DNA from: CAYSLA01 sp964431685
GTDB lineage: Bacteria; Armatimonadota; UBA5829
NCBI GenBank assembly: GCA_964431685.1
Contig: CAYSLA010000067.1
Span: 1-16,961 of the forward strand
DNA: 16,961 nt
Reading direction: 5' to 3'
Shown: positions 14,088-16,961 of the stretch, one piece after another
How the letters are laid out: every line of letters begins with the position of its first letter
How positions within the stretch are numbered: the first letter of the stretch is position 1
Position numbers and translations under genes: made by a program
The notes under the pieces: generated by a model
What the model saw: the letters and a program-made list of their open reading frames with translations, nothing else
What the model was told of the DNA's origin: nothing
Database searches by the model: none

Positions 14088-16961
14088 GAGCAATTCCGGT
14101 TTGGACAATTTGTCTGGCGATTCTCCTGCTTCTGGGAGATCCGGCTGGCGCACAGAGTGTTGCCAGTCCTTCGGTGCTGGATGAATCAACGGCCTCAACG
14201 GAAACCGGTGCAAAGACCGGCGACATCCTGGCAGGTACCGCCAGCGACGTGCTGAAGGGCACTGGCAGCGGCGCAGGATATGTGCTGGCTCACGGCAACG
14301 TAACCCCCGGAAGCGAGTGGATCACGGTCGGCAGCAGGACGATGCGTCGCAATCAGGACTACACCATAGACTACGCCGCAGGCACCCTGTTCTTCACAAA
14401 GCCGGTCAGTCAGTTTGAATCTGTGCGAGTCGACTATCGATACACGGGCGCGGCGGCCGGAGAGCGCAACGTCAGCGCGATCAGCGCGATGCCTCTTTCC
14501 CTTGCCGGAACGAACAGCGGACTCAACTTCTCCTATGTCTACAGAGCAGCCGACCCCTCAAAGCCCGATGGCGCCGTGGACACGATGACATACGGGCTCA
14601 GCTCGCAGAGGAAGATTGGCGATGCACTGGAAATCTCCAGCCTGATGTTCCTGTCGAATCCGGAGACATCTAACCGGATGAGCCTGAGTGTGTCCGGTGA
14701 CGGCCCCAAGACAACTGATAAGGCCAAGCCAAAGGAAGCCGGCGAGCCGAAGAAGGACCAGTTTGTTTCGCACAAGGCTAACTTGTCGATGGGTAGCGCC
14801 AAGGTATCGTTTGGGTTGCAGGACGTCGGAGAGAACTTCCTCGGCTTCGCGGCGATTCGCGACGCCAACGCGGTCTCCGAAAGCGTACTGGCTGGCGCAC
14901 AGACAGAGGCTGGAATCAAGCGCACATCAATGGGATTCGAGTTGCCGTCCGGCGCAGCCGGCGGGCTGAAGTTCAGCACCGAGAAGATAGCAGACGCTAA
15001 GGGACAGATCAGTTCCCAGTCTATCGGTTTTGACAACGGCAGGCTGGGCTTCAACTACTCGACGCTGGACGTCGGCAGCACATTCTCCAAGTTCGGTCAA
15101 CTGAGCGACTCAGACAAAGCGCTCAAAGCGCAGCAGGCTGGCGTGAAGCGCACCAATTTCGGAATGCAGTTCGCCACCGGAGCGAAGCTTGATGACGGAC
15201 GAATGACCGGGCTCAGCATGTCCAGTGAGCGCATTCAAAACGACAAGGACAATATAGAACGTCTGGCCTACGGATACACGGCCAAGGATGTCACGATAAG
15301 CTGGAACAGGCTGAACATAGGCAAGAGTTACGCCGATTTCGCCAAACTTCCGGATGCGGACAAGGCGGTGCTTGCTGGTGAAGCCGGTATGCGGCGCACC
15401 GGTTTGACCATGGCTTTTGGCGAGAGGCTCAGCATCAACACCGAGAAGATCGAAAACGATCTGGACTCGATTGAGAAGTCCGCATATTCCTACAAAGACA
15501 AGGGTCTGGCGTTCAACTACTCCAGCCTGGACATCGGCAAGGATTTCGGCGCGTTTGCGGGACTTCGCGAGGCGGATAAGGCGGTGCTGGCAGCCGAAGC
15601 GGGCATGCGGCGCACCAACTACGACCTCTCGCTGGGCAGTGGTCTATCCATATCGAACCAGAAAGTCGAGAACGATCTCGACTCCATCCAGACAAGAACG
15701 GTCGGCTACAAGGCAAAGACCTTCGCATTCAACGTCTACAAGCGCGACGTAGGCAAGGATTTTGGCGCGTTTGCCGGACTGCGTGAGGCCGACAAGGGAC
15801 AGATTGCCGCCGAATCGGGGTTCACCAGGACAAGGTACGACCTCGGGTTCGCGACGGGTTTGAACGCTGACAAGAGCCCGATGATGAGTATGCTGGAATC
15901 GACCTCTCTGTCCGGAGAGAGCGGCGGCTATGAAAGCCGCTCCGCTCGGATCAACCTGTCGGGACTGTCTTTCTCCGCTGATGTTCAGTCGATGGACCAG
16001 GGCTTCGACAAGATAGCCGCTCTGGACAGCGCAGACAGGGGGCGGATAGCTCTGGCGGCCAGAAGGCAGTTCGACCCGAATGCGCAGGCTGATTCGATCA
16101 CGAAGAAGGATCTGGAGGCAACCAACAACGAGCTTGGCCTGAACCGGAAGAGCATGGCCCTGCAGGCCACGAACGCGGGCTTCTCAACCTGGCTTTCGAT
16201 GTCGAGCATCGATTCGGACAAGGGTGGCCTGGATCGAAAGTCCGTGTCGCTCCAGTCGAAGGCATACTCTCTGTCGTACTACAGACACGCCATAGACTCC
16301 ACGTTTGACCGCCTGGCCGGACTGCAGCCGGTTGAGGCTGCGCGCTTCGGCAAGGAATCGGGCATGGAACGAACCGAACTGGCGGCGGCTCTGAAGCTGG
16401 CAGGCGGGGATTTCTCATACCAGGACAAGAAGGTAGCTGACGAAGCCGCGGCCTCGGAGTTTGCGAGATCAAGCATGGAGTTCAAGAGTGATCGAGTGAA
16501 GGCGCGCGTGAACGTTGTGGACATGCCCACCGCTTTCGCCCGGGTCGGCGACCTGGCGGAATCCGACGTAGCCACTCTCCTGCCGGACGCGGGATTCAAG
16601 AGCACTGACTACGCCGTGAACCTGCAGGCAACCAAGCAGCTCAATATCGACAGTTACGTACGCAAAGCCGCCAATGCCGAGACGGGCCGGACCAAAGACC
16701 GGGAGACCCGCACCATTACTTACGCCATTGACAAAGCCTCTACACTGACTGCGTTTACGGACAACTACTGCGATTTTTCCGAGGAGACTGGCAACATAAG
16801 TTGTTTCAGCCGGTCGAAATACTCGCTGGATACCGCGATTCCCGCGATGGGCGGTATGGTGTTCAAGGGGTTTGCCGACACGATGGTCTCTAAGGACGGT
16901 GAGGATGAGCCGGTAAATACCAACATCAGGACCTTGACGGTAGGCACCGATCCCTCCGCCA
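14084..16961 (+). CDS. Giant secreted repeat protein, putative outer-membrane barrel (3' end outside)
   Basis: Open from ATG 14084 to the window end (959 residues, no stop). Signal peptide is residues 1-23 (MRAIPVWTICLAILLLLGDPAGA). Residues 65-122 resemble the strand-rich linker found in SprA-like and other large surface proteins: GSEWITVGSRTMRRNQDYTI, then DYAAGTLFFTKPV and a VRVDYRY strand. From about residue 231 the sequence consists of roughly eight diverged repeats, listed separately. Two of them are exactly 72 residues. Each has amphipathic beta strands flanking a short helix of the form FxxFAxLxxADKAxLAxEAGMRRT. Almost no Cys until near residue 890. Expected location is the cell envelope, probably an outer-membrane barrel or surface array. 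I do not recognise a named family for the repeat region. Expression is likely coupled to the 28-codon ORF upstream. Confidence 0.75.
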   Translation, partial: MRAIPVWTICLAILLLLGDPAGAQSVASPSVLDESTASTETGAKTGDILAGTASDVLKGTGSGAGYVLAHGNVTPGSEWITVGSRTMRRNQDYTIDYAAGTLFFTKPVSQFESVRVDYRYTGAAAGERNVSAISAMPLSLAGTNSGLNFSYVYRAADPSKPDGAVDTMTYGLSSQRKIGDALEISSLMFLSNPETSNRMSLSVSGDGPKTTDKAKPKEAGEPKKDQFVSHKANLSMGSAKVSFGLQDVGENFLGFAAIRDANAVSESVLAGAQTEAGIKRTSMGFELPSGAAGGLKFSTEKIADAKGQISSQSIGFDNGRLGFNYSTLDVGSTFSKFGQLSDSDKALKAQQAGVKRTNFGMQFATGAKLDDGRMTGLSMSSERIQNDKDNIERLAYGYTAKDVTISWNRLNIGKSYADFAKLPDADKAVLAGEAGMRRTGLTMAFGERLSINTEKIENDLDSIEKSAYSYKDKGLAFNYSSLDIGKDFGAFAGLREADKAVLAAEAGMRRTNYDLSLGSGLSISNQKVENDLDSIQTRTVGYKAKTFAFNVYKRDVGKDFGAFAGLREADKGQIAAESGFTRTRYDLGFATGLNADKSPMMSMLESTSLSGESGGYESRSARINLSGLSFSADVQSMDQGFDKIAALDSADRGRIALAARRQFDPNAQADSITKKDLEATNNELGLNRKSMALQATNAGFSTWLSMSSIDSDKGGLDRKSVSLQSKAYSLSYYRHAIDSTFDRLAGLQPVEAARFGKESGMERTELAAALKLAGGDFSYQDKKVADEAAASEFARSSMEFKSDRVKARVNVVDMPTAFARVGDLAESDVATLLPDAGFKSTDYAVNLQATKQLNIDSYVRKAANAETGRTKDRETRTITYAIDKASTLTAFTDNYCDFSEETGNISCFSRSKYSLDTAIPAMGGMVFKGFADTMVSKDGEDEPVNTNIRTLTVGTDPSA
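14774..16720 (+). repeat. About eight 72-100 aa protein repeats
   Basis: Units start near 14774, 15029, 15275, 15491, 15707, 15950, 16250 and 16484. The third and fourth are each 216 bp and align without gaps. Shared positions: a beta strand (LAFNYSSLDIG), GKDFGAFAGLREADKAVLA, EAGMRRT, a second strand, then ENDLDSI. The first, second and fifth to eighth are longer through loop insertions and are more diverged, as expected of old tandem duplication. Confidence 0.7.

Noticed and set aside
14774..16720. CRISPR or simple DNA tandem array
   Set aside because: The periodicity is in the protein; the DNA copies are diverged and in frame, with no identical repeats or spacers.

Overview
The window looks like a contig from a moderately GC-rich, diderm, deep-branching bacterium, probably an environmental or metagenome assembly. 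A run of exactly 100 N (9660-9759) marks a scaffold gap. Evidence for an outer membrane: two signal-peptide proteins ending in the beta-barrel signature Phe (VLRF) and a very long secreted repeat protein with a SprA-like N-terminal segment. A RicT (YaaT/PSP1) gene next to metG and a GH78-like glycosidase remnant would fit Armatimonadota or a related lineage. That placement is inference; no rRNA or marker phylogeny is available here.

Left third, minus strand (1-4942). Transcription runs right to left. First comes a small DUF4389-type membrane protein whose reading frame is broken by one base. It is followed by its terminator, then an MNT/HepT toxin-antitoxin pair with overlapping genes and an extended -10 promoter. 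Last is a full-length smc (chromosome condensation), only 53 nt after hepT with no clear terminator between.

Intergenic zone (4943-5561). This has no convincing gene. It holds an orphan minus-strand terminator with an ECF-like promoter just upstream (possible small RNA). It also holds a 141-bp MITE-like element with perfect 13-bp terminal inverted repeats and a 6-bp target duplication, and the promoter of ricT.

Middle, plus strand (5562-10029). ricT and metG form a likely operon. metG carries a palindromic repeat, in frame, in the linker before its tRNA-binding domain. A 51-bp near-perfect palindrome (25/25 bp arms) lies between metG and an ECF sigma factor gene. The sigma gene is followed by the start of a small membrane protein running into the gap. 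Past the gap is a truncated N-terminal fragment of an alpha-L-rhamnosidase-like protein.

Right, plus strand (10153-16961). This is an envelope locus: two tandem paralogous outer-membrane barrel proteins ending at a strong terminator, then a second unit. That unit has a membrane anti-sigma factor with two HxxxCxxC zinc-finger motifs, a 28-codon leader ORF with a strong RBS, and, through an ATGA overlap, a giant secreted protein (959 residues seen, running off the window). The giant protein contains about eight imperfect 72-100 residue repeats, each predicted as beta-strand / amphipathic helix / beta-strand. It is the least explained and most interesting object here. A plausible reading is that the sigma factor and anti-sigma factor control envelope genes, but the pairing is not proven.
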